DNA of 35,552 nucleotides, taken from contig JAGLWT010000115.1 of assembly GCA_023133295.1 (NCBI GenBank), forward strand, positions 1-35,552. Direction: 5' to 3'. A model generated the notes under the pieces. That model saw nothing but the letters and a program-made list of their open reading frames with translations. It had not been told where the DNA came from and ran no database searches. Of this stretch, positions 26,061-34,479 are shown piece after piece (the stretch's first letter is position 1; the number at the start of each line of letters is the position of its first letter). This stretch comes from a bacterium. GTDB lineage: Bacteria > AUK180. The position numbers were made by a program, and so were the translations under genes.

Positions 26061-27236
26061 CTACTCCCTGACGCCCAGGTATTCGAAGGTCAAATTCCCT
26101 TCGCCTGTGTCTTTGAGTTTTTGCAAATTATCTACTACGGTTTCGATCATTGCCAGATTGGTATCCCTACCACCGAGTCCGTGGATGTATCCTTTGATCA
26201 TTGGCGCATTTTCAATTCCGTACAGAGCCGCCAATGTTTCGCTGTAAAGGGGAGGCATGGCTCCGAATGAATCAGATCTGTCAAGAACGACAACGGCCTT
26301 GAACTTAGGCAGAAGGTCTCTCAGATAATCCACCGGGAACGGGCGGAAAAAGCGGGGTTTCACCGCACCGATCTTGATGCCTTTTTCTCTTGCTGAATCT
26401 ACTACGGTCTTAACATTTCCCATTACGGAATTCAATCCCATAATGATCGTATCCGCGTCCTCTGTCCGGTATTCCTCGATCACCGAATACTTTCTGCCGA
26501 ATTCCTTGGCATATTCGTTCTGTACTTCTTCAACGACCGCAAAGACCTTCTTCATGGCTTCGTGCTGCTGTTTCTTATGCTCAAAATAGTAATCCTGAAG
26601 GTCCAATGGGCCCATTGTAAAGGGTTTGTCAGCGGTAATAAGTCCTTTGAACTTCTTCTTTCCGATAAATTTCTGTACCTGCTCGTTTGTAAGCGGCATC
26701 ACATTTTCAACGGAGTGAGATGTGATAAATCCATCCTGGCAGACCATTGCCGGTGTAAGGACATCAGGATGTTCCGCAATTCTCAGCGCCATGATAAAGC
26801 TGTCATATACTTCCTGATTATTTTCATTGAATATCTGTATCCAGCCTGAATCTCTGGCACCCATGGCATCCGAGTGGTCGCCGTGGATATTGATCGGGCC
26901 GGATAATGCTCTATTTACGACCGCCATAAGGATAGGAAGCCTCATTGACGAGGCAATATAAACTATCTCCCACATCAAGGCGAGCCCGTTGGATGCGGTA
27001 GCCGTCATCGCCCTTGCGCCGGCAGCTGCCGCGCCAACCGTCGCGGACATCGCGGAATGTTCTGATTCCACGGTCACATATTCTGTATTAACTTCTCCAT
27101 TCGCTACATATTCCGAAAATTTCATCGCAACCGGTGTCTGTGGTGTAATGGGATAAGCTGCTACAACATCCGGATTGATCTGTTTCATCGCAAAAGCGGC
27201 AGACTCTGCTCCGGTCAAAGCTATGTATTTTCCCAT
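26061..27236 (-). CDS. porA: 2-oxoacid:ferredoxin oxidoreductase alpha subunit
   Basis: The 391-residue alpha subunit, contributing the substrate and pyrimidine-side pockets. The N-terminus has the family pattern LTGAESAAFAMKQINPDVVAAYPITPQTP shortened here to AYPITPQTP (20-28). VESEHSAM (57-64) carries the conserved Glu-His region, and ATASNGLALMWE and VNRALSGPINIHGDHSD follow. The C-terminal domain includes KPRFFRPFP and VLDRSDSFG. Spacing to porB is 9 bases and to porD 1 base. An upstream GAGGAG sets the ATG. Confidence 0.93.
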   Translation of the reverse strand: MGKYIALTGAESAAFAMKQINPDVVAAYPITPQTPVAMKFSEYVANGEVNTEYVTVESEHSAMSATVGAAAAGARAMTATASNGLALMWEIVYIASSMRLPILMAVVNRALSGPINIHGDHSDAMGARDSGWIQIFNENNQEVYDSFIMALRIAEHPDVLTPAMVCQDGFITSHSVENVMPLTNEQVQKFIGKKKFKGLITADKPFTMGPLDLQDYYFEHKKQQHEAMKKVFAVVEEVQNEYAKEFGRKYSVIEEYRTEDADTIIMGLNSVMGNVKTVVDSAREKGIKIGAVKPRFFRPFPVDYLRDLLPKFKAVVVLDRSDSFGAMPPLYSETLAALYGIENAPMIKGYIHGLGGRDTNLAMIETVVDNLQKLKDTGEGNLTFEYLGVRE

Positions 27237-27237
27237 C

Positions 27238-27525
27238 TTACTTCTCCTCTTTGATCATATCGATCGCCTTCACAGGGCAAATAGCGGCGCAAACACCGCA
27301 ACCCTTGCAATGATCATAGTCCTGGCCATCCATCTTTCCATCTTTGATCACAATGGAGTTATCAGGACAGAACATCCAGCATTGAAGGCAGTTTATACAT
27401 TTATCAAGGTCAGTAATGGGTTTGTAAGTTCTCCAGGTCCCCGTAAAATAATGCTGCGAATTTCCCGCTTCCAGAATATTTCCACCGATGGGTAGATCCT
27501 TCCACCCTTTCTTTGTCTCGGTCAT
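27238..27525 (-). CDS. porD: 2-oxoacid:ferredoxin oxidoreductase delta (ferredoxin-like) subunit
   Basis: A 95-residue ferredoxin-like subunit with two 4Fe-4S motifs, CINCLQCWMFCP and CKGCGVCAAICP, that carries electrons from the TPP site to external ferredoxin. The WRTYKP phrase before the first motif is characteristic of PorD. The start overlaps the porG stop (ATGA) after GGTGGAG. Confidence 0.94.
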   Translation of the reverse strand: MTETKKGWKDLPIGGNILEAGNSQHYFTGTWRTYKPITDLDKCINCLQCWMFCPDNSIVIKDGKMDGQDYDHCKGCGVCAAICPVKAIDMIKEEK

Positions 27526-28097
27526 TTCTCCACCTCCTTATAGGCAGCTTCAAGCGCTTCTATGTTCTTATTGATAATATCCTTGCCGTATTTTGTCATG
27601 AGCTTCTCATGAATGTGTTTTTTAACCTCTTCGAGTTCGATAAGTCCCGTGATCTTGGAGAACGCTCCCAGAATCGCTATATTGGGGATGTTCTTACCGA
27701 GTACCTTAACCGATATACCGGTAGCATCAATAGCATATACCTTGGCATTTTTATTGCCCAGCTTGATCTTCGAGCGGATCTCCTCAACAGAATTGTCGGT
27801 GTTGATCAGGATCGTGCCATTGTCTTTCAACTCTTCATTGAAATCGATATTCTGCAAAAGAGAAGGGTCGATAACTATGATGAAATCGGGGTGTGTGATC
27901 GCTGTATGCAGCCTTATCTCAACATCAGAAATACGATTGTACACCTTAAGAGGTGCACCCATTCTTTCCGGACCATATTCCGGGAACGCTTGTACGAACT
28001 TATCAGCAGTTATAGCAGCATCCGCTAGGAGGATCGCACCGGTTTTAGCACCAAGTCCTCCTCTTCCGTACCATGTTATTTCAAATACATTACCCAT
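27522..28097 (-). CDS. porG: 2-oxoacid:ferredoxin oxidoreductase gamma subunit
   Basis: The 191-residue gamma subunit: YGRGGLGAKTGAILLADAA at the N-terminus, EYGPERMGAPLKVYNRIS and a C-terminal VLGKNIPNIAILGAFSKITG. I start at the ATG 28097, because GGAGG lies 6 bases before it; a TTG four codons upstream would swallow that ribosome site. It is the first gene of the nine-gene minus-strand operon, with a strong promoter 33 bases upstream. Confidence 0.93.
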   Translation of the reverse strand: MGNVFEITWYGRGGLGAKTGAILLADAAITADKFVQAFPEYGPERMGAPLKVYNRISDVEIRLHTAITHPDFIIVIDPSLLQNIDFNEELKDNGTILINTDNSVEEIRSKIKLGNKNAKVYAIDATGISVKVLGKNIPNIAILGAFSKITGLIELEEVKKHIHEKLMTKYGKDIINKNIEALEAAYKEVEK

Positions 28098-28129
28098 TGA
28101 AGCCTCCAAAGGTCAAAATGTTTCCTTTT

Positions 28130-28158
28130 ATTATATTGTATTTCGACAAATATTTCAA
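28130..28158 (-). promoter_or_regulatory. sigma-70 promoter of the por/MglA operon
   Basis: On the minus strand TTGAAA (28158-28153), 17 bases, then a perfect TATAAT (28135-28130), 32 bases before the porG ATG. This is among the strongest-looking promoters in the window. Confidence 0.8.
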
Positions 28159-28260
28159 GGAGTAGTTCTATAAAAATTAAAATAATTCCTATGAAATATC
28201 ATAAGAAATTCAATGAATAAAATCCCTGATAATGGGGTATAATAGGCGCATGCCTCTTTT

Positions 28261-28289
28261 TTGTTTTTGTGTTGTGAATTTGTTATAAT
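28261..28289 (+). promoter_or_regulatory. sigma-70 promoter of the DUF2378-like gene
   Basis: TTGTTT (28261-28266), a 17-base spacer and TATAAT (28284-28289), followed by ACGGAG and the ATG at 28308. It diverges from the por promoter about 100 bases away. Confidence 0.65.
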
Positions 28290-28307
28290 ATCCATAACGG
28301 AGTTGAA

Positions 28308-28856
28308 ATGGAAGTTAAAGGAATCTCAATAAAGAATTGTAAGGATTGGGTGCTCGCTTCACATAGCGAAGCCGACTGGGAGGCATTGGTGGATGCTCTG
28401 CCGGAGGACTCAAGGAAGGAATTGACGGATTATTCGGTTTTTTCAGGCAAATGGTATCCGGTAACTGTATTTGAGGATGTGAACAAATATATTATTGACA
28501 GATGGGGTAAGGGAGATCATCGAATTATTTTCCGTATTGCCCGTGAAGGCGCTGTCAAGAATTTGAAATCAGTTTACAGGATCTTTATGAAGGTCGCATC
28601 ACCCGCCTATGTTCTCAAGAAGACAGCGGTGATGTATCGGCAATTTTATAATTACGGCGAAATGAAGGTTATTCAGGATACCGTGGGTGATGTTATTATC
28701 GAACTTCACGATGTTCCTGATCAGAGAATAATATTTGAACGCATCTCGGGCTATATGGAGGGTGTTCTGCTTGCCACCAAAGCAACGGATCCGAAGGCAG
28801 TTTTCGAATATCTGCCCGATGAGAGAAAGACGATATTTAATATAGTATATAAATAG
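28308..28856 (+). CDS. DUF2378-like (TIGR02265) protein
   Basis: A 182-residue soluble protein. Its order of motifs resembles the DUF2378/TIGR02265 family, best known as a large paralogous set in myxobacteria. An early PEDSRKEL segment leads to KWYPVTVFEDV (47-57), then the GDHRIIFRIAREGA helix and a YRIFMKVASPAYVLKKTAVMYRQFYNYG-type stretch (start YRIFMKVASP). A late HDVPDQRIIFERISGYMEGVL region closes the fold. No catalytic residue is apparent and the molecular function of the family is unknown. It precedes the YbjN-like gene by 8 bases and probably forms a two-gene operon with it. The assignment comes from remembered family patterns only. Confidence 0.5.
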   Translation: MEVKGISIKNCKDWVLASHSEADWEALVDALPEDSRKELTDYSVFSGKWYPVTVFEDVNKYIIDRWGKGDHRIIFRIAREGAVKNLKSVYRIFMKVASPAYVLKKTAVMYRQFYNYGEMKVIQDTVGDVIIELHDVPDQRIIFERISGYMEGVLLATKATDPKAVFEYLPDERKTIFNIVYK

Positions 28857-28864
28857 GGGGAATT

Positions 28865-29398
28865 ATGGAAATGTCAATGAGAGATCAGACCTATGATCAT
28901 GTTAAGCAGCTTATGCTCACGCTCTACGGCGAAAAGAATATCAGCATCCTGAAAGATGTTGACGGCAATGAGAACGGGATGGGAATGTACCGCGGATCGA
29001 CGGATGTTCAAATACATGTTTATCCGTACAAACAGGACTTGTCCGTGATAACGATCTCGGCTGTTCTCACTTATCAGACCGAGGCGACAGCTGAACTTTT
29101 TGAATGGATATCCATCACAAATCCGAAGATCATGTTCGGCTCTTTGGGATTCATTGAGTATAATGAGAAACCCGGGTGGGGGAATGTCAGCTTTTACTGC
29201 GACCTTTACGGAAGGACCATTACAAAAGAAGAATTATGCAATGCGGTTGACAATGCCGGGTATATGGCCGATAAGAACGACGATTTCGTTGTACAGAAAT
29301 TCGGCGGATTAACCACAGAGCAATCACTTGAAAGTCAACATGACAAAGGGAATCAGGTAATAGAGGGAAAGGGGCTGGATTTCTCTGATTTCGAATAG
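28865..29398 (+). CDS. YbjN-like small protein (hypothetical)
   Basis: A 177-residue soluble protein of alternating strands and helices: YDHVKQLMLTLYG, an acidic loop, VQIHVYPYKQDLSVITISAVLTY in part (VQIHVYPYKQD), an ELFEWISITNPKIMFGSLG segment and GNVSFYCDLYGRTITKEEL. The layout is like YbjN or type III secretion chaperone-like folds, but similarity is weak and I claim no function. It ends KGLDFSDFE, an acidic-aromatic tail like those of the Roadblock proteins. GGGGG lies 4 bases before the ATG at 28865; the ATG at 28871 gives better spacing and is an equally good start. Confidence 0.6.
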   Translation: MEMSMRDQTYDHVKQLMLTLYGEKNISILKDVDGNENGMGMYRGSTDVQIHVYPYKQDLSVITISAVLTYQTEATAELFEWISITNPKIMFGSLGFIEYNEKPGWGNVSFYCDLYGRTITKEELCNAVDNAGYMADKNDDFVVQKFGGLTTEQSLESQHDKGNQVIEGKGLDFSDFE

Positions 29399-29399
29399 A

Positions 29400-29500
29400 A
29401 AAATAGAGGCTAGAGGCTTTGCTTCGCGGAGCACAAGGGACACGCTACGCAGTGGACCCAGGGACAAGTGGACCCAGTGTCCCAGGGACAAGTTGGGATG
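29400..29500. repeat. Intergenic repeat cluster with GACCCAGTGTCCCAG unit
   Basis: Short iterated words fill this spacer: GTGGACCCAG twice, GGGACAAG three times with small changes, and GGGACAC. The 15-base core GACCCAGTGTCCCAG (29471-29485) recurs exactly at 35204-35218. It is partly palindromic (GGGACA/TGTCCC). No gene is supported in 29399-29606. Confidence 0.7.
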
Positions 29501-29606
29501 AAAAAAGGAAAAATGAAGAGAGGAATAATAGAAATTGATTATTGATTTCTTCACGTAACACGCCCAAAGCACAAGAAATGAGCCTTCCGGCTCACTTATG
29601 CGTTGG

Positions 29607-29635
29607 TTTGCATATTCTCAATTATCGGTTATAAT
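29607..29635 (+). promoter_or_regulatory. Promoter of the cyclase gene, predicted leaderless
   Basis: TTTGCA (29607-29612), a 17-base spacer and TATAAT (29630-29635). Six bases separate TATAAT from the ATG at 29642, so transcription would start at the A of the start codon. No ribosome site is present. Confidence 0.6.
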
Positions 29636-29641
29636 ATCTAC

Positions 29642-32600
29642 ATGGATTTTCAAATCTTTCTTCCACCTCCAATATTCTCGCTGCGGGATCAGGGAAAATT
29701 CTCCGGATCGGTACTATTCCTCGATATAGCCGGTTTTACTTCGATGACATCCCGACTTGCCAAGCAAGGCACAGCTGGAGCCGAGGCCATTGCGGATCTT
29801 CTTAAGAATACATTTTCTCCGTGCATAGACATTGTTTACAATAATGGTGGATGGATCACGAGATTCGGCGGAGATGCTTTCACCGCGGTATTTCCCCGCA
29901 TTCCGGCATCCTCCTTGGAGAAGGTCGCTCAAGATATCATGTTAAATTTCGGACGGGACATCAGCATTAACGGGGATCTGAAGGTCAATATTTCTGCCCG
30001 CCTTGGTATTGGAAGCGGTAATGTATATTGGGAAATTATTAAGGGTGATCCCAGTAGTGTATTTGTTTTTTATGGAAGTGCTTTTGAGAATGCATATAAG
30101 CAGGAAGCGAAGGCGTCTTCTGATTCTTACAGCATCGACCCGCGGCATGATCTAAATGATGAATTTCATTTGGATATCCCCGAGGGAATTGATTATGAAA
30201 GGAGAACCCGTGAATTCATTCCAAATAATATTTTAAGATCAGAACTTCTGGGAGAATTCAGAGAAGTGGTGTCGGTATTTTTCACTTTTCCGAAAAATGA
30301 CGAATACAGAGAGATGATAAAAGAAATGATCTCTTTAGTAAGTAGATGTGGCGGCTATCTGAATAAAGTGGACTTCTCGGAAAAGGGCGGCATCGCACTT
30401 TGTATCTTTGGTGCTCCCACATCCATAGAACATCCGGTTGTTGCAGCATTGGAGTTTTCCAGCTCTATAACACGGCAATTTCCCTTCCTTTCGGCAGGTA
30501 TTACCAAAGGAACTGGTTACTCCGGGCTAACCGGAAGTGAAAAGCGGATGGAATACACTTCTCTGGGAGAGAAGGTGAATTTAGCTGCGAGATTATCAGT
30601 GTCAGCATCTCCGGGTGAGATCCTCTGTGATGCGGAAATACAGAAATCCGGTAATCAGAAATTCCTGATTACATATAAAGATTCATTAAAATTGAAGGGT
30701 TTTTCCGGGCTTGTTCCCGCATATCTAGTTGAAGGAGAAAGGTCACGAGGGGGTGTGGTAAGATTTACCGGGGTATTTACCGGAAGGACCAAAGAATTAG
30801 AGCGTCTTAATAAGATTTATGCCGAATGTTCTGCCGGACCGGTCAATGCACATGTGATTATCTCGGGAGAGGCGGGTGTAGGCAAAAGCCGTCTTGTGAA
30901 TCATTTTATTAAGGAGCATAAAGATGAAGCGCCGCATATGTTCCTTCCATGTTCTGAATTGCTTCCCTCCGGTTTCAATCCGATCTATTATTTCTTTTCG
31001 CATTTTTTCAACAGCAATTCTTCAGAAGGGACTTCCTTATCCGTTTTCGAGCAGAAATGGAGTAGGCTTCGTGATTCTTGTGAAGAAGGCCTGTTGGCGG
31101 AGTTGAAGGATAAAGAGGAGGTAATTAAACTTCTTGCGGGTATTGAGCTTTCCCCTGACTCCCATTTTATGAAACTTCAGCCTAAAACAAGGTATGAGAA
31201 TATTATTCAGGCCTTTCTCCTGATACTTAAGATCCTTTCAAATGAAAAAGTGCTCATTGTAGAGATCGAGGATTATCAGTTCTTAGATCCTGATACGGAA
31301 AAGGCGCTTGTCTATGCGCTTAGAAATACTAAGGATAACTCTGTGATCTTTCTTTTCACCGGTAGAGGCAAAGTAAAGAAAGATTTTCTCGCGGCGCATT
31401 CAGAAAACCCCGAGGTTCATATTTCTTTAAAGTCCCTTCTCATAGACGATACCAGAAAGGTGATGGAAAATGCCATGGAAGGGGATATTGACGAGGTTCT
31501 TCTTACGGAAATGCAGGAGAAAAGTTCAGGCAATCCCTTTTATATAGAGCAATTACTTTTATATTTTGCCGAAAATGATTGTCTGGAGTATTCTCAGGGA
31601 AAATATCATCTGAAAGCGGGTTATAAGGGTATTCCGGGGTCGATAAAATCCCTTATTGTTGCCAGGTATGATAAGCTTCCGCCCGAGGTAAGATCCTCTG
31701 TCCGTTCGGCTTCCGTGCTTGGGATGGAATTTTCACTACCTATTCTTTCCAGATTGGAAAAACAGATCGAGATCATTTCCAATATTGCAATTTCCGTGAA
31801 GGAGCACTTCTTTCTGCCTCTTTATGACAAACAGTATATTTTTTATCATGCGATGATCAAGGATACGATCTATTCAATGCAATTGAAAAAAACCTTGATG
31901 CGCCTTCATGAAGCTGCGGCGTCCATTTACGCTGAGCTATTTAAAAGGGGAGAGTGGAACAATCCGGGAATGATCGGAATCCATTATCATAACGCCGAAA
32001 GCTCCGAAGAGGCAGTGAAATACCTGACGCTCGCCTATGAAAAGGCATTATCTGAATACAAGAACAATGAGGCGATAGATTATATGGAGAAATTACTTGA
32101 TAATTCTCCCTCTCCGGAGATGTCAACGAATGTGAACCTCACATTGTCCAAAAGCTATATATTAGTCGGCCGATGGAGTGAAGCTGAGGTGATCATTGAT
32201 GATCTTGTAAAGGATCCTGTATCAGAATCCCTATTTATGGAAGCGATATTAGGAAAGACAGGACTGTTTATTCAACAAGGCGAATATCATTCTGCCGAAA
32301 AGCTCTTGATGGAAAATAGGAAAATATTTGAGAAAATTGCCGGTGAGGGCAGTATTGACAGATACTGGCATTCCATGGGAGTGATAAAAAAGAACCTTAG
32401 AGACTATTCAGCGGCAATGGAATATTATGAGAAAGAATGGACCGTGCTTGAAGCAAGAGGTGAAAACATCGAACTTGCCAAGGTTATGGGTAATATTGGA
32501 GTTATATACCTGCAGACAGGGAAAATGGAGAAAGCGAAAGAATATTTTTTGAAAGAAATGGATATTGCGGCAAAGTGCGGCCATAAGGAGGAATTGATCA

Positions 32601-33328
32601 ATGTGTATCTGGATCTTGGTACGGTGTTCCGGGAACTGGGAGACAATACCAATGCCTCGATATATTACAAAAAATCACAAAAACTCAGTCGTGATCTCGG
32701 TGCAAGAAGAGGCGAACTCTTCGCCTGCGGAAACCTGGGGATCCTATTTTTAAATCTCGGAGAATATGAAGAAGCAGAAGTGCAGTTTAATTATGCCCTG
32801 AAGGTGGCGTTGGAATTGGGAGCGCAACGGGATATATTCTTCTCATACGGCAATTTAGCAGATTTGTATAGTGTTATGGGGCTTTCCTCGAAGTCCCTCG
32901 AATATTTTTATAAGGCGGTGGAAAAAGCGGAAACATTAGAAATGACGAATTTCCTGCCCGGCCTGTATCTGGACATGGCAACTGTGCATAATACCGCAGG
33001 GAATTACCACAGCTCTCAGGAATATTTAGATAAGAGGATCTCTCTTTTGCCTGACGAAGATGATAATAAGAGGAGAGACCTTTTGTTAATGCTGGAGGCG
33101 GATAACCTCCAGATAGATAATCCTGATGTGACAATGGAGAAACTAATTAAATTGTATGAAGATCAAAACGACCTTTCGATGAGAGTTGAGATCATATTCA
33201 GATTAGCCCGATGTTCAAAAGATCCTAAATACGCCAGACAAGGCCTTAAGCTTTTCAAGGAAGCCCCAGTTGAACTTCTTGGAATGAAATCATTAAAAGA
33301 TAAATTAGACGAGATGTCGGTGAAGTAG
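29642..33328 (+). CDS. Tandem class III cyclase - ATPase - TPR protein (soluble adenylyl cyclase-like)
   Basis: A 1228-residue cytoplasmic protein with the plan of animal soluble adenylyl cyclase (ADCY10). Cyclase domain 1 (about 18-175) keeps both metal aspartates, Asp28 (LFLDIAGFT) and Asp78 (RFGGDAFTA), but has ENAYK where the catalytic Asn/Arg motif belongs. Cyclase domain 2 (about 205-365) lacks the metal aspartates but has VNLAAR with Asn313 and Arg317. The halves therefore complement each other into one active site. A P-loop ATPase follows (Walker A GEAGVGKS, 409-416; Walker B-like IVEIEDYQFLD), then a long TPR region to the end. I start at the ATG 29642, the first credible start after the promoter. 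The product is probably cAMP, but base specificity is not certain. Confidence 0.88.
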   Translation: MDFQIFLPPPIFSLRDQGKFSGSVLFLDIAGFTSMTSRLAKQGTAGAEAIADLLKNTFSPCIDIVYNNGGWITRFGGDAFTAVFPRIPASSLEKVAQDIMLNFGRDISINGDLKVNISARLGIGSGNVYWEIIKGDPSSVFVFYGSAFENAYKQEAKASSDSYSIDPRHDLNDEFHLDIPEGIDYERRTREFIPNNILRSELLGEFREVVSVFFTFPKNDEYREMIKEMISLVSRCGGYLNKVDFSEKGGIALCIFGAPTSIEHPVVAALEFSSSITRQFPFLSAGITKGTGYSGLTGSEKRMEYTSLGEKVNLAARLSVSASPGEILCDAEIQKSGNQKFLITYKDSLKLKGFSGLVPAYLVEGERSRGGVVRFTGVFTGRTKELERLNKIYAECSAGPVNAHVIISGEAGVGKSRLVNHFIKEHKDEAPHMFLPCSELLPSGFNPIYYFFSHFFNSNSSEGTSLSVFEQKWSRLRDSCEEGLLAELKDKEEVIKLLAGIELSPDSHFMKLQPKTRYENIIQAFLLILKILSNEKVLIVEIEDYQFLDPDTEKALVYALRNTKDNSVIFLFTGRGKVKKDFLAAHSENPEVHISLKSLLIDDTRKVMENAMEGDIDEVLLTEMQEKSSGNPFYIEQLLLYFAENDCLEYSQGKYHLKAGYKGIPGSIKSLIVARYDKLPPEVRSSVRSASVLGMEFSLPILSRLEKQIEIISNIAISVKEHFFLPLYDKQYIFYHAMIKDTIYSMQLKKTLMRLHEAAASIYAELFKRGEWNNPGMIGIHYHNAESSEEAVKYLTLAYEKALSEYKNNEAIDYMEKLLDNSPSPEMSTNVNLTLSKSYILVGRWSEAEVIIDDLVKDPVSESLFMEAILGKTGLFIQQGEYHSAEKLLMENRKIFEKIAGEGSIDRYWHSMGVIKKNLRDYSAAMEYYEKEWTVLEARGENIELAKVMGNIGVIYLQTGKMEKAKEYFLKEMDIAAKCGHKEELINVYLDLGTVFRELGDNTNASIYYKKSQKLSRDLGARRGELFACGNLGILFLNLGEYEEAEVQFNYALKVALELGAQRDIFFSYGNLADLYSVMGLSSKSLEYFYKAVEKAETLEMTNFLPGLYLDMATVHNTAGNYHSSQEYLDKRISLLPDEDDNKRRDLLLMLEADNLQIDNPDVTMEKLIKLYEDQNDLSMRVEIIFRLARCSKDPKYARQGLKLFKEAPVELLGMKSLKDKLDEMSVK

Positions 33329-33330
33329 GA

Positions 33331-33371
33331 TGCCGGCATTGCACCGGCACCCAATAAGATAACCGATTGGG
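33331..33371. other. Two consecutive 3' hairpins
   Basis: TGCCGG (33331-33336) pairs with CCGGCA (33344-33349), and CCCAAT (33350-33355) pairs with ATTGGG (33366-33371). They lie 3 bases after the cyclase gene stop. With no T-run they are not a textbook terminator, but they could end or protect the transcript. Confidence 0.5.
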
Positions 33372-33493
33372 CAAAACGGGATCGCACTAAAATAATAAAA
33401 TTCCGGTTTTCTCCCTTCAAACCCACCGCAGTATAGCATATTTATTTAAAAAGTCAATAGCTCTAGAAATATTTATCAGTAAAAATATTTATT

Positions 33494-33522
33494 TTGACTT
33501 ATGAGATATTTTCCTTTACACT
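33494..33522 (+). promoter_or_regulatory. sigma-70 promoter of the solute-binding protein gene
   Basis: TTGACT (33494-33499), a 17-base spacer and TACACT (33517-33522), then GGAGG before the ATG at 33542. Confidence 0.7.
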
Positions 33523-33541
33523 ATTGTGGAGGCGGTAAGGT

Positions 33542-34444
33542 ATGAGGAAGGTAATCACGATTCTTTTACTCCTATTGCTCTGCGGTTCAATTAGCATTTC
33601 TGCTGACCACCATATTTCTGAACTTGAATTGCTTCGTGGAGCTGTCAAGTTGAATTCCGAAGAAAAGGCTTTTCTGAATAAGATCAGGGAGAGGGGATAT
33701 ATCAAAGCGGCATGCCGCGAGAAACCCTCGGTATATGAATTGACAGAAGACGGGAAGATCATCGGTTTCCACTACCGCATGATGGAGTTGTTTTCTCAAT
33801 TTATCGGCGTAGAGCTCAAGGTCGAGATCGTATCATTTGAAGATCTTTACTCAAATGGAGACGAGATCGGTGAGCGGGTGATCACAGATGCCGACTATTC
33901 ATATGACCCTGGGATTTTTAATGATGTCGATCTGATAAGCGATACCCTGACCGTTTTACCCTGGCGGCTGAAGATCATGGACATAATCCCCTTATATCCT
34001 GTTAAGCAGCTTCTTATTTTACGTGACGGTGAATCCATTGATATACTGCAAAAACTGGTCTCTTACAAGATAGCTGTAAGAGAATACTCTTCATACCACA
34101 TGAAATTCATGGAGATAGGACAGCATCTGGGATTGAGGTTCACATTCAAATTTGTCGATGATACCACCTTTCAGATCCGTGAGATACTGGATGGCAGCGC
34201 GGATATATCCGCTCAGGACAGCGATCTGTGTATTCTGATAAAAAAGCAACACCCGGACTTGGCGATCGGGCTCCCTATATCCGATATTCAAATGATAGGA
34301 TGGGGAGTATCCCATAACTCTCCTTTGATGTCGTCAATCCTGAAAAAATACTTTACTGCCGTCAAGGGGATGCACTTGTTCCACAGGATATGGGAAGAGG
34401 AATTCCATTTTAAATACCTTGAATATTGGCAAATGCTCCGATAA
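33542..34444 (+). CDS. Periplasmic solute-binding protein (family 3-like), solitary
   Basis: A 300-residue exported protein. The N-terminus is a clear signal peptide (MRKVITILLLLLLCGSISISA, cleavage likely near residue 21). A type II periplasmic-binding fold then reads RERGYIKAACREKPS, GKIIGFHYRMMELFSQFIG and DLYSNGDEIGERVITDADYS, with later KIAVREYSSYH and GSADISAQDSDL. The order matches SBP_bac_3 proteins such as amino-acid binding proteins or the sensor modules of kinases and MltF. No permease, ATPase or fused signalling domain lies nearby, so it may feed a distant transporter or a receptor. It has its own promoter and a GGAGG ribosome site. Confidence 0.8.
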   Translation: MRKVITILLLLLLCGSISISADHHISELELLRGAVKLNSEEKAFLNKIRERGYIKAACREKPSVYELTEDGKIIGFHYRMMELFSQFIGVELKVEIVSFEDLYSNGDEIGERVITDADYSYDPGIFNDVDLISDTLTVLPWRLKIMDIIPLYPVKQLLILRDGESIDILQKLVSYKIAVREYSSYHMKFMEIGQHLGLRFTFKFVDDTTFQIREILDGSADISAQDSDLCILIKKQHPDLAIGLPISDIQMIGWGVSHNSPLMSSILKKYFTAVKGMHLFHRIWEEEFHFKYLEYWQMLR

Positions 34445-34445
34445 T

Positions 34446-34474
34446 TTGGTGATTTCAGAGTTTTCTATTATAAT
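34446..34474 (+). promoter_or_regulatory. Promoter of the SDR-like gene, predicted leaderless
   Basis: TTGGTG (34446-34451, weak), a 17-base spacer and TATAAT (34469-34474). Only five bases separate TATAAT from the ATG at 34480, so the mRNA should begin at or one base inside the start codon. Confidence 0.55.
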
Positions 34475-34479
34475 CATCC

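Noticed and set aside
27513..28173. Plus-strand frames over porG
   Set aside because: They are antisense to a well-supported Por subunit, with no family resemblance.
29400..29500. A CRISPR-like array
   Set aside because: The repeated words are short, imperfect and irregularly spaced, with no spacers of constant length and no cas genes.
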